Source: Legionella saoudiensis
GTDB taxonomy: Bacteria > Pseudomonadota > Gammaproteobacteria > Legionellales > Legionellaceae
Length of the DNA: 64,000 nt
Direction of reading: 5' to 3'
NCBI RefSeq assembly: GCF_001465875.1
Contig: NZ_LN901321.1
Location: 370,189 to 434,188, forward strand
Shown: in pieces, positions 32,924 to 43,034 of the stretch
Position numbering within the stretch: position 1 is the stretch's first letter
How the letters are laid out: each line of letters opens with the position of its first letter
Made by a program: the position numbers and the translations under genes
Notes under the pieces: generated by a model
What the model was told of the DNA's origin: nothing
Seen by the model: the letters and a program-made list of their open reading frames with translations, nothing else
The model's database searches: none

Positions 32924-35671
32924 ATGCCAATAAATACCTCCGAGTTACGTGAATCTAAATCCTGGTTTATTGAAAAGCATTTTTCGGATTTATCACATCC
33001 GTTAAGCGATGCAGTAAAAAAACTGGTTTTAGTTAGCGATTATGCAAGCAAGCACGTTTCTCTGCTCAAACAGCTTTTAGCGGTCGATAAATGGGTTGCT
33101 CCATTAATGCGCGAAGAATATTTTCAAGCCGTACATAATATTTCCTTAACCTTGCCACAAGCAAGTTTTGCCCGCGAATTACGCCAATTTCGCCATACAC
33201 ATTTATTACGATTATTACTGCTTGAACTGTCAGGACTTAGTAGTACCGAACAAGTTGTGCGTTCTTGGTCGGATTGCGCAGATGCCCTTATTTTGCATGG
33301 CTTGGATTATTGCCAATACACTCTTTCTTCACGTTATGGTATTCCCAGAGATAAAGAGGGAAATCAAGTTACTTTATTAACTTTGGGAATGGGGAAACTT
33401 GGAGGCCGGGAGTTAAATTATTCTTCAGATATCGATCTTATTTTTGCCTATACAGCTACTGGAGAAACGGACGGCGAAGAGGTTATTGAGAATCAACAAT
33501 ATTTTAATAAAGTGGCCCAACAATTTAGCCAATTATTTCAAAATATAACTCCAGAGGGATTTATATTCCGCGTGGACCTGCGGTTACGCCCCAATGGCGA
33601 TAGCGGTACTTTAGTCCCAAGTCTTGCGGCAATGGAGACTTATTATCAGGAGCAAGGACGTGATTGGGAACGCTATGCTATGGTCAAGGCGCGCGTCATT
33701 TCCTCCTCACTTGATGAGGTACATCCTTGGTTTGAGCGATTGATAATTCCTTTTGTTTACCGACGTTACGTAGATTTTAGCGTGATTGAATCATTGCGTA
33801 GTATGAAAGCCATGATTGAGCGAGAAGTGCAGCTCAACCCACGTTTGGATGATATTAAGCGAGGTAGGGGAGGGATTAGAGAGGTAGAATTTATTATTCA
33901 AAATTTTCAATTAATTCGTGGAGGCCGCCTACCTCAATTACAGACACAAAGCACTTTAGAGGCACTTGCGGTGTTAAAACAAGAAGCTTTACTGCATCAT
34001 AGTGATGCCTTAAAGCAGGCGTATTTATTTTTACGCCGGCTTGAAAATATCCTGCAAAGTCAAAATGATCAGCAGACACACGCTTTACCGGAAGACCCAA
34101 TGAAGCAAGCACAAGTAACCTTAGCTATGGGGTTTGCGTCTTGGGATGAGCTTTTGGAGAGGCTGCATCAGTATCAACGTATTATCAGTTATGCCTTCCA
34201 TGCGGTAATGGGAAAGGTAGATTATTATGAGGATAAAAAAAGATTATTGGCGAATCAGCTTGCGAGTCTTTGGCAGGGACACGTAGAAACAGGAATGGCG
34301 ATTAACTTATTAATTAGTTTGGATTTTGATAATGCAGAACATTGCTATCACATGATCCATGCGTTTCGCCATGGCCCTCGTTGCCGCCGTCTGTCGCAGG
34401 GGGCACGTATGCGTCTGGATCATTTTATGGTTCTACTTTTAACCGAATTAACGCGTGTGGAACATACGGATAAGGTTTTATTGCAAGTTTTACATTTACT
34501 AGAAAATATTGTCGGTCGTAGTGCTTATTTGGCTTTATTAACAGAAAACCCGCATGTTTTAACTGAACTACTTTTCTGGTTTGCCCATAGCCCCTTTATT
34601 ACGTCTTTGCTGGTTAGCCAGCCATTTTTACTAGAAGTGTTATTAGACCAAGGGCAAGAGTGGCGTCCGTTATCGCGTTCGCAATTACAGGAATTGCTTT
34701 GGGAAAAATTGAAGCATTATTCGGATATGGAGGCTAAAGAGGAGTTATTGCGACAATTTAAATTAACTAATTGGCTTATGGCAGCACGTGCAGAACTTTA
34801 TGGGTTTTGCAGCTCGGTACAGATTGGGCGCTTTTTAACAGATGTAGCACAAGTAATACTTAATGAAGTGCTAAGCTTAGCGAGTGAGCAATTAAGTCTG
34901 CGTTATCCAGAAATGAAGCAAATGCATGCCCATTTTGCCATTATCGCTTATGGCAAATTAGGCAGCCGGGAGATGAGTTACGCCTCAGATTTGGATTTGG
35001 TGTTTTTACATACGGTCAAGCCTGAAGATGAGGCATTAGTCACGCGTTTAACTCAGAAAATTTTGCATATGCTGACCACGCGTCTCCAATCGGGAGTTTT
35101 GTATTCGGTCGATACGCGATTACGACCCTCGGGGTCAGCAGGCTTACTGGTCAGCCACATGGATTCTTTTGTGGAGTATCAAAAAAAACAAGCGTGGACT
35201 TGGGAGCATCAAGCATTATTAAAAGCGCGTATTTTAACGGGGAATAAAGCGATTAAACATGCATTCTTACAATTGAAAAGAGATGTATTGGCAATGCCCC
35301 GAGATCAGAGGATGTTGCAAAACGAAGTTATTGCCATGAGAGCCCGAATCGAACAGCATCATGAGGCATCACCTTTGAAGTATATTTCCGGCGGTCTATT
35401 GGATTTAGAGTTTTTAGTACAATTTTTAGTACTTAATTCCGGTTGCCCAGAATTGGCACGCTCCACCCAGACCCTGGGGCAATTAAAGCGTTTATATACT
35501 GCGAATAGAATAAGTAAAGAACAATTCTTAGTATTAAGGAAAGCATATTGTTATTATCATCATGTATTACATTTGGAGTTGCTGCGTCCGGGAATGATTC
35601 TCGATGAGAGTATTTCCAACCAGGTCGCGGCTATTTATCAGCAATATTTGTCATATTTGACAAAGCAATGA
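32924..35671 (+). CDS. glnE: Glutamine synthetase adenylyltransferase/adenylyl-removing enzyme
   Basis: A 915-residue bifunctional enzyme (E. coli 946) that adenylylates and de-adenylylates glutamine synthetase in response to PII state. Two nucleotidyltransferase domains are visible: GMGKLGGRELNYSSDIDLIF (about residues 152-172) and AYGKLGSREMSYASDLDLVF (about residues 677-697), each with the GxSxx/DxD catalytic pattern, separated by the helical regulatory domain. The C-terminal half carries the transferase, the N-terminal half the phosphorylase activity. Single gene. Confidence 0.95.
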   Translation: MPINTSELRESKSWFIEKHFSDLSHPLSDAVKKLVLVSDYASKHVSLLKQLLAVDKWVAPLMREEYFQAVHNISLTLPQASFARELRQFRHTHLLRLLLLELSGLSSTEQVVRSWSDCADALILHGLDYCQYTLSSRYGIPRDKEGNQVTLLTLGMGKLGGRELNYSSDIDLIFAYTATGETDGEEVIENQQYFNKVAQQFSQLFQNITPEGFIFRVDLRLRPNGDSGTLVPSLAAMETYYQEQGRDWERYAMVKARVISSSLDEVHPWFERLIIPFVYRRYVDFSVIESLRSMKAMIEREVQLNPRLDDIKRGRGGIREVEFIIQNFQLIRGGRLPQLQTQSTLEALAVLKQEALLHHSDALKQAYLFLRRLENILQSQNDQQTHALPEDPMKQAQVTLAMGFASWDELLERLHQYQRIISYAFHAVMGKVDYYEDKKRLLANQLASLWQGHVETGMAINLLISLDFDNAEHCYHMIHAFRHGPRCRRLSQGARMRLDHFMVLLLTELTRVEHTDKVLLQVLHLLENIVGRSAYLALLTENPHVLTELLFWFAHSPFITSLLVSQPFLLEVLLDQGQEWRPLSRSQLQELLWEKLKHYSDMEAKEELLRQFKLTNWLMAARAELYGFCSSVQIGRFLTDVAQVILNEVLSLASEQLSLRYPEMKQMHAHFAIIAYGKLGSREMSYASDLDLVFLHTVKPEDEALVTRLTQKILHMLTTRLQSGVLYSVDTRLRPSGSAGLLVSHMDSFVEYQKKQAWTWEHQALLKARILTGNKAIKHAFLQLKRDVLAMPRDQRMLQNEVIAMRARIEQHHEASPLKYISGGLLDLEFLVQFLVLNSGCPELARSTQTLGQLKRLYTANRISKEQFLVLRKAYCYYHHVLHLELLRPGMILDESISNQVAAIYQQYLSYLTKQ

Positions 35672-35716
35672 GTTATCACTATCTTTTGAGTCGAGCTCAA
35701 TATAAAGGATTAAAAA

Positions 35717-36136
35717 ATGAACGCACTCTATACTGCAACAGCTAAAACCCATGGTGGACGTAATGGGCACGTAGAAACAACTGATGGTCTTTTGAAATTA
35801 GATTTAGCAATGCCAAAAGAGCTGGGTGGGAAAGGCAATGGCAATAATCCAGAGCAGTTATTTGCTGCCGGCTACGCTGCCTGCTTTGAAAGTGCTATTC
35901 GCTATGTAGCGCAGACCCAAAAAATCCCATTAAGCGACGCACACATGCAAGCAACAGTTTCTTTATACCCAACTCCAGAAAAAGGTTTTAAACTGGGAGT
36001 GGAACTCCAAGCAACAATTACGGGCTTAAGCCAAAAGGATGCTGAGGAGCTGGTTGAAAAAGCACACCATGTATGCCCTTATTCCAACGCTGTACGTGGT
36101 AACATCGAAGTAACACTTAAAGTACAGGCAGAATAA
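35717..36136 (+). CDS. ohr: Organic hydroperoxide resistance protein (Ohr family)
   Basis: A 139-residue OsmC/Ohr-fold peroxidase detoxifying organic hydroperoxides in the cytoplasm. The two catalytic cysteines are C56 (YAACFESAI) and C120 (HHVCPYSNA), in Ohr spacing. The N-terminal GGRNGHV and LAMPKELGGKG are typical. No ohrR-type regulator is adjacent. A strong hairpin follows at 36142-36178. Confidence 0.93.
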   Translation: MNALYTATAKTHGGRNGHVETTDGLLKLDLAMPKELGGKGNGNNPEQLFAAGYAACFESAIRYVAQTQKIPLSDAHMQATVSLYPTPEKGFKLGVELQATITGLSQKDAEELVEKAHHVCPYSNAVRGNIEVTLKVQAE

Positions 36137-36141
36137 AGCGT

Positions 36142-36178
36142 AGCCTTGCAGTAGGTGCACTAACACTACTGCAAGGCT
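36142..36178. terminator. Bidirectional terminator between ohr and the 36185 gene
   Basis: AGCCTTGCAGTAG (36142-36154) is perfectly complementary to CTACTGCAAGGCT (36166-36178), a 13-bp stem with an 11-nt loop, between convergent genes. The adjacent runs are not long T-tracts, but the stem is the strongest hairpin of this stretch. Confidence 0.65.
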
Positions 36179-36184
36179 CCAAAA

Positions 36185-36415
36185 CTAACTTACATCCCTT
36201 AGATGCGTTAAGCGCTCAATCATGGCATTAAAGGCATCCGTTTTACTGCGATAAATATCTTCATAAGACACATGAAAGGTATTAAATTCATCTTCACATT
36301 CAACCTGATCTTCTAAAAGCTCAGTAATCACTTGCTTCGATAATAAATAGAAATCATTTTCGACTTCAAAACTGATAATCCATACTTCTTCGCCTATTTT
36401 TAAGTCAGTCATCAT
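36185..36415 (-). CDS. Small acidic protein downstream of rimO
   Basis: A 76-residue protein (74 if the second ATG at 36409-36412 is used), acidic, with an SH3-like opening MTDLKIGEEVWIISFEVE. It starts 11 nt after rimO stops, so both are co-transcribed. No motif is recognised. ATG 36412 has better spacing from the upstream AGG than the ATG at 36415. Confidence 0.6.
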   Translation of the reverse strand: MMTDLKIGEEVWIISFEVENDFYLLSKQVITELLEDQVECEDEFNTFHVSYEDIYRSKTDAFNAMIERLTHLRDVS

Positions 36416-36426
36416 TACCTACTTTT

Positions 36427-37737
36427 TTAATTTGTGAACTCTGCAAATAAATCATAATCATCACTGTCGGTAATATGTACCTCAGCAAATGCACCAACTT
36501 TTACTCCCGGTGTGGGTGGTAATATAACTAATCCATCAATTTCTGGAGCATCACTTTTACTGCGTGCAATGATGTGTTCTGGAGTAATTTCATCAATCAA
36601 TACGGTTTGGATACTGCCAATTTTTTGAGCTAATTTCTTGCGGCTAATTTCAGCTTGTAATTGCATAAAGCGGTGATAGCGCTCCTCCTTAACTTCTTCA
36701 GGAACTTGATCTGCTAAATCATTCGCTTTTGCACCTTCAACAGGTGAATATTTAAAACATCCTACACGATCTAATTGCGCCTCCTCCAAGAAGTGAAGTA
36801 ACTCAGTAAACTCTTCTTCTGTTTCTCCTGGGAAGCCAACTATAAACGTGGAGCGCAAAGTAATGTCTGGGCATACCTCACGCCATGCTGCGATACGCAT
36901 CAAGGTATTTTCGCTGCTTGCAGGGCGCTTCATAGCTTTTAACACGCGTGAGCTTGCATGTTGTAGCGGTATATCAAGATAGGGCAAAATTAGTCCATCG
37001 CGCATTAAGGGAATGATTTCATCTACATGAGGGTAAGGATAAACATAATGCAGACGCACCCAAATACCTAGCTCCCCGAGTTGCTCGCATAAATCATAAA
37101 AACGAGTATTTACTGTTTTCCCCTGCCAGGTTACTTCTTGATAACGGGTGTCCACTCCATAGGCACTGGTATCCTGGGAAATAACTAAAATTTCATTAAC
37201 TCCTGCCTCTTTTAATTTTTTCGCCTCAGATAAAACTTGTACTAAAGGATAGCTTTGCAATTTACCGCGCATAGTGGGAATAATGCAAAAAGTACATTTT
37301 TGATTACAACCCTCAGATATTTTTAAGTAAGCATAATGACGGGGGGTGAGTTTTATCCCTTGCGGTGGTACTAATTGCATGAAGGGGTCCGCTGGAGGAG
37401 GGAGGTGTTCATGAACCGCATTCACCACCTCTTCATAAGCATGTGCGCCACTAATATGTAATACGTCAGGACATGCTTCTTTAATAATGTCAGCTTTAGC
37501 ACCAAGACAGCCTGTTACAATAACCCGGCCATTTTCAGCCATTGCTTCTTTAATGGTATCCAATGATTCTTTAACGGCACTGTCAATAAATCCACAGGTA
37601 TTAATTACAACCACACCGGCATCTTGATAACTGGATACCAGCTCATAACCTTGGGCTCGTAATTGAGTAATGATTCGTTCTGAATCTACTAATGCTTTAG
37701 GACAACCTAAGCTAACAAAACCTACTTTATGATTCAT
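36427..37737 (-). CDS. rimO: Ribosomal protein S12 methylthiotransferase
   Basis: A 436-residue radical-SAM enzyme adding a methylthio group to Asp88 of ribosomal protein S12. The N-terminal UPF0004 domain supplies cysteines ([22 protein letters not shown]), the radical-SAM cluster motif is [11 protein letters not shown], and a C-terminal TRAM domain binds the substrate. Length matches E. coli RimO (441). First gene of a two-gene operon. Confidence 0.96.
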   Translation of the reverse strand: MNHKVGFVSLGCPKALVDSERIITQLRAQGYELVSSYQDAGVVVINTCGFIDSAVKESLDTIKEAMAENGRVIVTGCLGAKADIIKEACPDVLHISGAHAYEEVVNAVHEHLPPPADPFMQLVPPQGIKLTPRHYAYLKISEGCNQKCTFCIIPTMRGKLQSYPLVQVLSEAKKLKEAGVNEILVISQDTSAYGVDTRYQEVTWQGKTVNTRFYDLCEQLGELGIWVRLHYVYPYPHVDEIIPLMRDGLILPYLDIPLQHASSRVLKAMKRPASSENTLMRIAAWREVCPDITLRSTFIVGFPGETEEEFTELLHFLEEAQLDRVGCFKYSPVEGAKANDLADQVPEEVKEERYHRFMQLQAEISRKKLAQKIGSIQTVLIDEITPEHIIARSKSDAPEIDGLVILPPTPGVKVGAFAEVHITDSDDYDLFAEFTN

Positions 37738-37933
37738 AAAACTCTAACTGTAAAAAAAATGAACGAATTATACCCTTTCTTCATAGGCTTGTCGACTATT
37801 TAAAAAATTTTACTTTATTCTTGCTTTAGCGCGTATACATTTGTAAGAAACATGTAAAGAAAAAACATTTTTGCTCACCAAATGACAAAAAAATGCGTAT
37901 CATTAAATAGAAATTTTTTGCTTTGGAGAAATT

Positions 37934-38458
37934 ATGGGTAATCGAAAACAAGATTTGCAGCGTTTAATCGAATTAAGAAACGCAGCTGCTTTAACTGAGG
38001 AACAGGAACTAGAACTTAAGAAGTTGAAATTTCGACGAATCAAGGATGCTGAATTGCCTGTTTCTCAACTAGAAGAAGAACTACGCAAATTAGATACCGA
38101 AACCATTTCAGTTAGCAGCGAAAATATCGAAGAGCTTATTGCTGACTTTAACGAAGAATATGCTGGAAATGAAAACTATGAACCACCTGAAGTTCACGAA
38201 GATAATTCCGTTCAATTTAAGTTTAGCTCAAAAGATGAATGCGCTAAATTTTTCATGAAGCAATGTGAAAAAAATCAACCCTTCGTTTTATTTGACCCCG
38301 TAACTAAAAATGTCACCGCTTATTCTAATGGCGATGGAAAATTATACCATCACGATGGTAAAGAATTTAAAGTAGGTGATGAGTTTCACCAATCTGAAAC
38401 GAAACAAGAGGATTTTGAAATCCCTGATTTATCACACGGTACAGGTCTCAGAATTTAG
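37934..38458 (+). CDS. Acidic orphan protein, possible effector
   Basis: A 174-residue soluble protein. The N-terminal 60 residues are highly charged and helical (ELKKLKFRRIKDAELPVSQL), then a compact part with FKFSSKDECAKFFMKQCEK and the beta-like FVLFDPVTKNVTAYSNGDGK, and an acidic tail (SETKQEDFEIPDLSHGTG). No signal peptide or known motif. GGAG lies about 7 nt before ATG 37934. Followed by a terminator-like hairpin, so probably monocistronic. Confidence 0.65.
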   Translation: MGNRKQDLQRLIELRNAAALTEEQELELKKLKFRRIKDAELPVSQLEEELRKLDTETISVSSENIEELIADFNEEYAGNENYEPPEVHEDNSVQFKFSSKDECAKFFMKQCEKNQPFVLFDPVTKNVTAYSNGDGKLYHHDGKEFKVGDEFHQSETKQEDFEIPDLSHGTGLRI

Positions 38459-38474
38459 CCCATTTTCCTTTCAC

Positions 38475-38531
38475 CACTGCCATTAAAACAGCTAATTCAT
38501 GTAGCGTTGTCAGATGGCAGTGATTATTTTT
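38475..38531 (+). terminator. Hairpin and T-run after the 37934 gene
   Basis: CACTGCCAT (38475-38483) pairs with ATGGCAGTG (38514-38522), followed by ATTATTTTTG. The 30-nt loop is long for an intrinsic terminator, but the T-rich tail supports it. Confidence 0.5.
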
Positions 38532-38633
38532 GTTTACAACAAGTTATAATTTTTTTCCCCAGATTTACTCTCTTAATATTTAATTAATCTAAGTGTATTA
38601 AAATAGAGCGACATTGTTAATTTAGGAATGGAT

Positions 38634-40922
38634 ATGCCCGCTTATAAACTTAATACCCCTGTTGTTTTATTTAACCATAATGAATATGGCCAAAGGTTAT
38701 TATTTAAGAATGGTGTTACTAATCCCCGCGATATTATAGGGAAAAATGGCGTTACATTTCATGGTGGTTTTGCCTCCTTGTTTTATAGGACAATCAAATT
38801 TCAAGCTGAAGTAGTTAATGAATCCGGTAAGTATGAACTACATGAGTTTCGTATTAATCGCAATAGTTTGATTAAATATCTTGGTGAAGACGCTCATAAA
38901 AAACTTCAGGATGCTGATTTAGCGGCTGCGCTGAATCAACAATTATGGACTACTGATAATAATCATGGTGTGGAGCAAAAACCTCAACAAATCAAAGCAG
39001 GAGCAGAAGGTTTACGTCATGCTGGAAGGTATAACCAACGTTTAGTTGATAGCTGGACTAATCGTTTTAGCGATTTCTTTAAAGGTTCTTTTTTAAGCTG
39101 GCTTTATCAAAAAACAATTGTTAGTACAAAGTTAATTAATATTCGATTTCTTTTTGTAGGTAAAGAGGCTGCTATTTTGGAAGCAGGAGAAGTGCTTGCC
39201 AAAAAACGTTTTCACGAAGCCTATAAAGAAGTACCTGCTTATAAAAACCATATTATTCGCTTTAACGGAGTTCCTACTTCGGCAACAGAGTTTCGTCAAC
39301 TTCCTGAAACTACAAAAGATAATTACATTAAATTTCAAGCACATGACTCAGATACCCATTTTCAAGGAAAATATCCAGTCGCTTATAAAACGGATACCTC
39401 AACAGGCACTACGGGTAAACCTACAGAGTGGGTTCGTGGTGAGCAAGAGTTGGAAACTGTTAAAAAATCTTTGCAATTAGCTGCTCGGATTCAATTTGGC
39501 GCACGACGCTTATCCTATATTAATGCTTTTGCTCTAGGCCCATGGGCTACAGGCTTAACCACCTATGAGTTAATGCGTGATACAGGAAGCGTTTTTGCAA
39601 CAGGTCCTGATAAAGATAAGATTCTTGATAAGCTCATAAGCAATGCACGTTACGAGCGCCATCAATTAGAGCTTGCTGTTGATGCATTCATGCATAAACA
39701 TTCTAATTTAGTAGCCGAGGATAAACAGGTAATTATTACTTTAATTGAAACCACCTTAAAAGCGATGCTGAAAAAGCGTACCTCAACGCTTGCAACGGAA
39801 TTTGATTTAGCAGTCTCCGAATTGGGTAGTGGTGATCAGTTGCTAATTCGACGATATCGCTCAGAAATTAAAGCAATGGCTGATGCATTAAATAAAGAAA
39901 AAAATCAGATGATTATTGCAGGTTATCCTCCATTCCTTAAAGACCTTACCGCCTATGCTCAAGAGAAGGGGTATAATTTTGAGGAGTTTTCTGTAATTGG
40001 TGTTGTAGGCGGTCAGGCGATATCTGAAGCCATGCGGGATCAATTAATGAATCATGGTTTTAATCAAATTTACTCTTCTTATGGCGCCTCAGATTTAGAT
40101 ATTAACTTAGGTGTTGAAACGGAATATGAAATTTCGGTACGTAAGGCAATTGAAACAAATCCTGGTCTTGCTCGCGAGCTTTATGGTGAGAATAAAGGTC
40201 TACCCATGGTATTCCATTATGATCCCATGAACTATCACGTTGAATGTGATGATGAAGACAATTTATTATTTACCTGTACACGCGATGACCGTTCTTCCCC
40301 ACGCATCCGTTATAATTTGGGCGATAAGGGTCGTGTTTATGCATCAAGTGATGTTCAGGCGCTTTTAGCCAAATATGGAATGTTCCAGCAGCCCAAAACT
40401 AATCTTCCATTAATGTTCGTATGGGGGCGAGATTCAACTGTAGTGTTCAATGGCGCTAACTTGGCATTTACGGAATTAGAGCGTGCAGTAACAACGGATG
40501 AGCATTTAGAGCAAATCGTTTTAAAGAAGGCTTTTTATACCTATCAAGATGAAACAGGTTCCGATCAATTAGAAATCTGGCTTGAGTTAAATGACGATCA
40601 AGAGTTGCCGAATGAGGAGCAACGCGAAGCGTACGCTCATTCCTTGTTAAATAAATTGGTAAATCTAAATCAGGATTTCCGTTATCAAGTGGAAAAGTTA
40701 GATGAAGGCACAGCCTTACCACTGGTTCGCTTCTTTAAGCGTCACCAAAGCCCAATTAGTGAAGCCGGCGGTCACCGTAAGCAGGTTCTAATTTTCCAAA
40801 AGAACGTTAATCTGCCAGAAGATTATCAATTCCCAGGAGAAGAACAATGTTGTGGATACGCACTTCCTAAATCGGCGGATGTATTACAAGAACAATCTAG
40901 TAGCCCAGTTCTTGCTCACTAA
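38634..40922 (+). CDS. Adenylate-forming enzyme, PaaK-like, with extensions
   Basis: A 762-residue ANL-superfamily protein. The nucleotide motif TDTSTGTTGKPTEW lies near residue 255, the A5-type IYSSYGASDLDINLG near 482, and the acyl-adenylate hinge segment IRYNLGDKGRV near 558, with FVWGRDSTVVFNGANLAFTE afterwards. In typical PaaK enzymes (about 430 residues) the first motif is near residue 95; here about 160 extra N-terminal residues precede it and about 100 helical residues are inserted between motifs. It should activate a carboxylate as an adenylate; the acceptor (CoA, carrier protein or other) is not shown. Start ATG 38634 is preferred because AGGA lies 6 nt upstream. Confidence 0.75.
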   Translation: MPAYKLNTPVVLFNHNEYGQRLLFKNGVTNPRDIIGKNGVTFHGGFASLFYRTIKFQAEVVNESGKYELHEFRINRNSLIKYLGEDAHKKLQDADLAAALNQQLWTTDNNHGVEQKPQQIKAGAEGLRHAGRYNQRLVDSWTNRFSDFFKGSFLSWLYQKTIVSTKLINIRFLFVGKEAAILEAGEVLAKKRFHEAYKEVPAYKNHIIRFNGVPTSATEFRQLPETTKDNYIKFQAHDSDTHFQGKYPVAYKTDTSTGTTGKPTEWVRGEQELETVKKSLQLAARIQFGARRLSYINAFALGPWATGLTTYELMRDTGSVFATGPDKDKILDKLISNARYERHQLELAVDAFMHKHSNLVAEDKQVIITLIETTLKAMLKKRTSTLATEFDLAVSELGSGDQLLIRRYRSEIKAMADALNKEKNQMIIAGYPPFLKDLTAYAQEKGYNFEEFSVIGVVGGQAISEAMRDQLMNHGFNQIYSSYGASDLDINLGVETEYEISVRKAIETNPGLARELYGENKGLPMVFHYDPMNYHVECDDEDNLLFTCTRDDRSSPRIRYNLGDKGRVYASSDVQALLAKYGMFQQPKTNLPLMFVWGRDSTVVFNGANLAFTELERAVTTDEHLEQIVLKKAFYTYQDETGSDQLEIWLELNDDQELPNEEQREAYAHSLLNKLVNLNQDFRYQVEKLDEGTALPLVRFFKRHQSPISEAGGHRKQVLIFQKNVNLPEDYQFPGEEQCCGYALPKSADVLQEQSSSPVLAH

Positions 40923-40929
40923 TAATAAA

Positions 40930-40960
40930 GATAGCCTGGTTGGCTTACAACCAGGCTATC
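40930..40960. terminator. 12-bp CCTGGTT-family hairpin between convergent genes
   Basis: GATAGCCTGGTT (40930-40941) and AACCAGGCTATC (40949-40960) form a perfect 12-bp stem with a 7-nt loop, between the ends of the ANL gene and dsbD. Longest copy of the repeat family; probable bidirectional terminator. Confidence 0.65.
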
Positions 40961-40975
40961 TTAATCTAATAGTAG

Positions 40976-42742
40976 TTATTCCACCCCTTGAACCACTTGA
41001 TTGAGTTTCGTTAAAAACTCATCTGCTGATACTTCGCCGACCACCAGTAACTCATCATGTTGTCTACCTTTAGTATCAAAAAATACAAAAGTCGGTGGCG
41101 CGACTACATTAAAATAATTCAAGATAGTTTTATCATTAGCATTATTCGCGGTTACGTCCACTTTAAGAACCACAAACTGTTCTAATGCGGTTTGTACTTG
41201 GGGATCTTTAAAAGTCGTTGCATCCATAACCTTGCATGCAGTACACCAATCCGCATAAAAATCCAACATCACAGGCTTACCTCGAGCTGCTGTAATTTTC
41301 TGCTTTATTTGTTTTAATGTAAGCGTTTCATGAGCCATCTTCGTTGGCGCGGCGGCACTGGCTGCTTGAGACACAGTTAATGGTTGCAGCGGATTCGTTG
41401 CCCCCATGCTGGCGCCAATTAAAATGAGGATGCCATAAACCAGTAAAATAATTCCTACACTTTGGCTGAATTTTTCTTGGTTATTTGATGAATGAGTTAA
41501 CGCCCCACAATAAATACCTGAAAAAATGAGTAAACTCGCCCATAAAGCCATACTTAATACCGCTGGAGCAATACGGGAGATGAGCATAATGGCCACAGCA
41601 ATAAACAAAACGCCAAAAAACGACTTTATTGTGTTCATCCAGCTTCCTGTTTCAGGGAGCCACTTCCCGGCAGAAGTACCAATTAGTAGTAGAGGTGTCC
41701 CCATACCCAATCCTAAAACAAATAATGTGAGGCAGCCTAGAAGAACATTTTTAGTTTGGGCAATATAAGTTAATACACCGATTAAAGGGGCAGTAACGCA
41801 GGGAGATAAGATTAAGGTAGACAAGCAGCCCATGACTGCTGCCCCCAGATAATGCCCCCCGCGCTGGCTTCGACTGGTGCTACCTATTTTGGCCTGCCAG
41901 GAATGCGGTAATTTAAACTCGTAAAATCCAAACATGGATAAGGCAAGTAAAACAAAAATTAAGCTTAAAAAGCCGATAGACCACGGTGATTGCATGCTAA
42001 TTTGCAGGTTAGAGCCTAATAGAGCGACAACCGCGCCTACAATGGCATAGGTAATTGACATGCTCAATACATAACTTAGAGAAAGAAAGAATGCCTTTCG
42101 CGTCGTAATTTCTTTACCATGACCAATGATAATTCCTGATAAAACAGGAACCATAGGTAAAATGCAGGGGGTAAATGATAATAATAATCCCAGGCCATAA
42201 AATGTGAGTAGGATCATAGCCCAGTTATTGTTTTGGAAGATTTTACTCAATTCGCCTTTAGGTTGAACGGTATTTGTTGCCTGCGTATTTTCTGTATGGA
42301 CAAGGCTTACTTCGTCCAACTCCAGCTTATCGTTAATAATGAGCTGGATTTTTTGCTCTTCGGGGGGATAACAAAAGCCATCATCAGAACATCCTTGATA
42401 GCTTAATTGTAAGGATGTTTTTCCAGGTTTATTACCTAAAATGGAGACGGGAATGGAAACTTTATCTCGGTAAATAGTGTACTTATGCCCGCGCTTATCT
42501 GTTTTTTCTTGAGTGGGAGGAAGACGCAAGTCGCCCAATTGCATGATATCATTTTGCGCAGGCACAAATTTAATGCTACTAGAATACAAAAAATGCTTCT
42601 GTTTGATCTGGAAATTAACTGCAAAGGTGTTGGGATCAACTAATTCCACATGAACCTGAAATACTTGAGGTGGGGCAGGAGGGGTTGTATATCCAATAAT
42701 GGTAGTAAAACAGCATACAAAAAAGAGCAACCATTTTTTCAT
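40976..42742 (-). CDS. dsbD: Thiol:disulfide interchange protein DsbD
   Basis: A 588-residue inner-membrane reductant carrier that passes electrons from cytoplasmic thioredoxin to the periplasm. Signal peptide, N-terminal immunoglobulin-like domain with the cysteine pair of GCSDDGFCYPPEE, eight membrane segments with FTPCILPMVPVLSG and LSPCVTAPL cysteines, and a C-terminal thioredoxin domain with WCTAC. ATG 42742 has AAGG 6 nt upstream; the upstream ATG (42763) would add seven residues before the signal peptide. Confidence 0.95.
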   Translation of the reverse strand: MKKWLLFFVCCFTTIIGYTTPPAPPQVFQVHVELVDPNTFAVNFQIKQKHFLYSSSIKFVPAQNDIMQLGDLRLPPTQEKTDKRGHKYTIYRDKVSIPVSILGNKPGKTSLQLSYQGCSDDGFCYPPEEQKIQLIINDKLELDEVSLVHTENTQATNTVQPKGELSKIFQNNNWAMILLTFYGLGLLLSFTPCILPMVPVLSGIIIGHGKEITTRKAFFLSLSYVLSMSITYAIVGAVVALLGSNLQISMQSPWSIGFLSLIFVLLALSMFGFYEFKLPHSWQAKIGSTSRSQRGGHYLGAAVMGCLSTLILSPCVTAPLIGVLTYIAQTKNVLLGCLTLFVLGLGMGTPLLLIGTSAGKWLPETGSWMNTIKSFFGVLFIAVAIMLISRIAPAVLSMALWASLLIFSGIYCGALTHSSNNQEKFSQSVGIILLVYGILILIGASMGATNPLQPLTVSQAASAAAPTKMAHETLTLKQIKQKITAARGKPVMLDFYADWCTACKVMDATTFKDPQVQTALEQFVVLKVDVTANNANDKTILNYFNVVAPPTFVFFDTKGRQHDELLVVGEVSADEFLTKLNQVVQGVE

Positions 42743-42934
42743 TTGAAACCTTGATAACAGCAATGCAATTTACTTCATTGTAGTTCGAATCAAGATAAAA
42801 CGTAACTCTTAAATACGATTTATAGCGACGATGCGTATTATTTCCCTAAGCGTTTGCGATTGCGAAAAATGTTGAATCAATCAAAGAACATTATAAAAAC
42901 CTAGATTCTTAATTATATAGCTTCATACTGACGG

Positions 42935-42946
42935 CTTGCAACCAGG
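42935..42946. repeat. Partial CCTGGTTGC-family repeat
   Basis: CTTGCAACCAGG matches the right arm of the hairpin family, with no left arm. It lies between dsbD and pncA in a gap of about 290 bp that otherwise shows nothing. Confidence 0.35.
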
Positions 42947-43034
42947 TTTCCCATAAGCAATATAGATAATTGCATTTGGTAATATTAGACGAATGCACAG
43001 TCGTTCACATAAATAGGCATTCAAAATAATAAGA

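Noticed and set aside
39132..39480. ORFs within the ANL gene on both strands
   Set aside because: They lie inside a long gene with conserved motifs in the correct frame.
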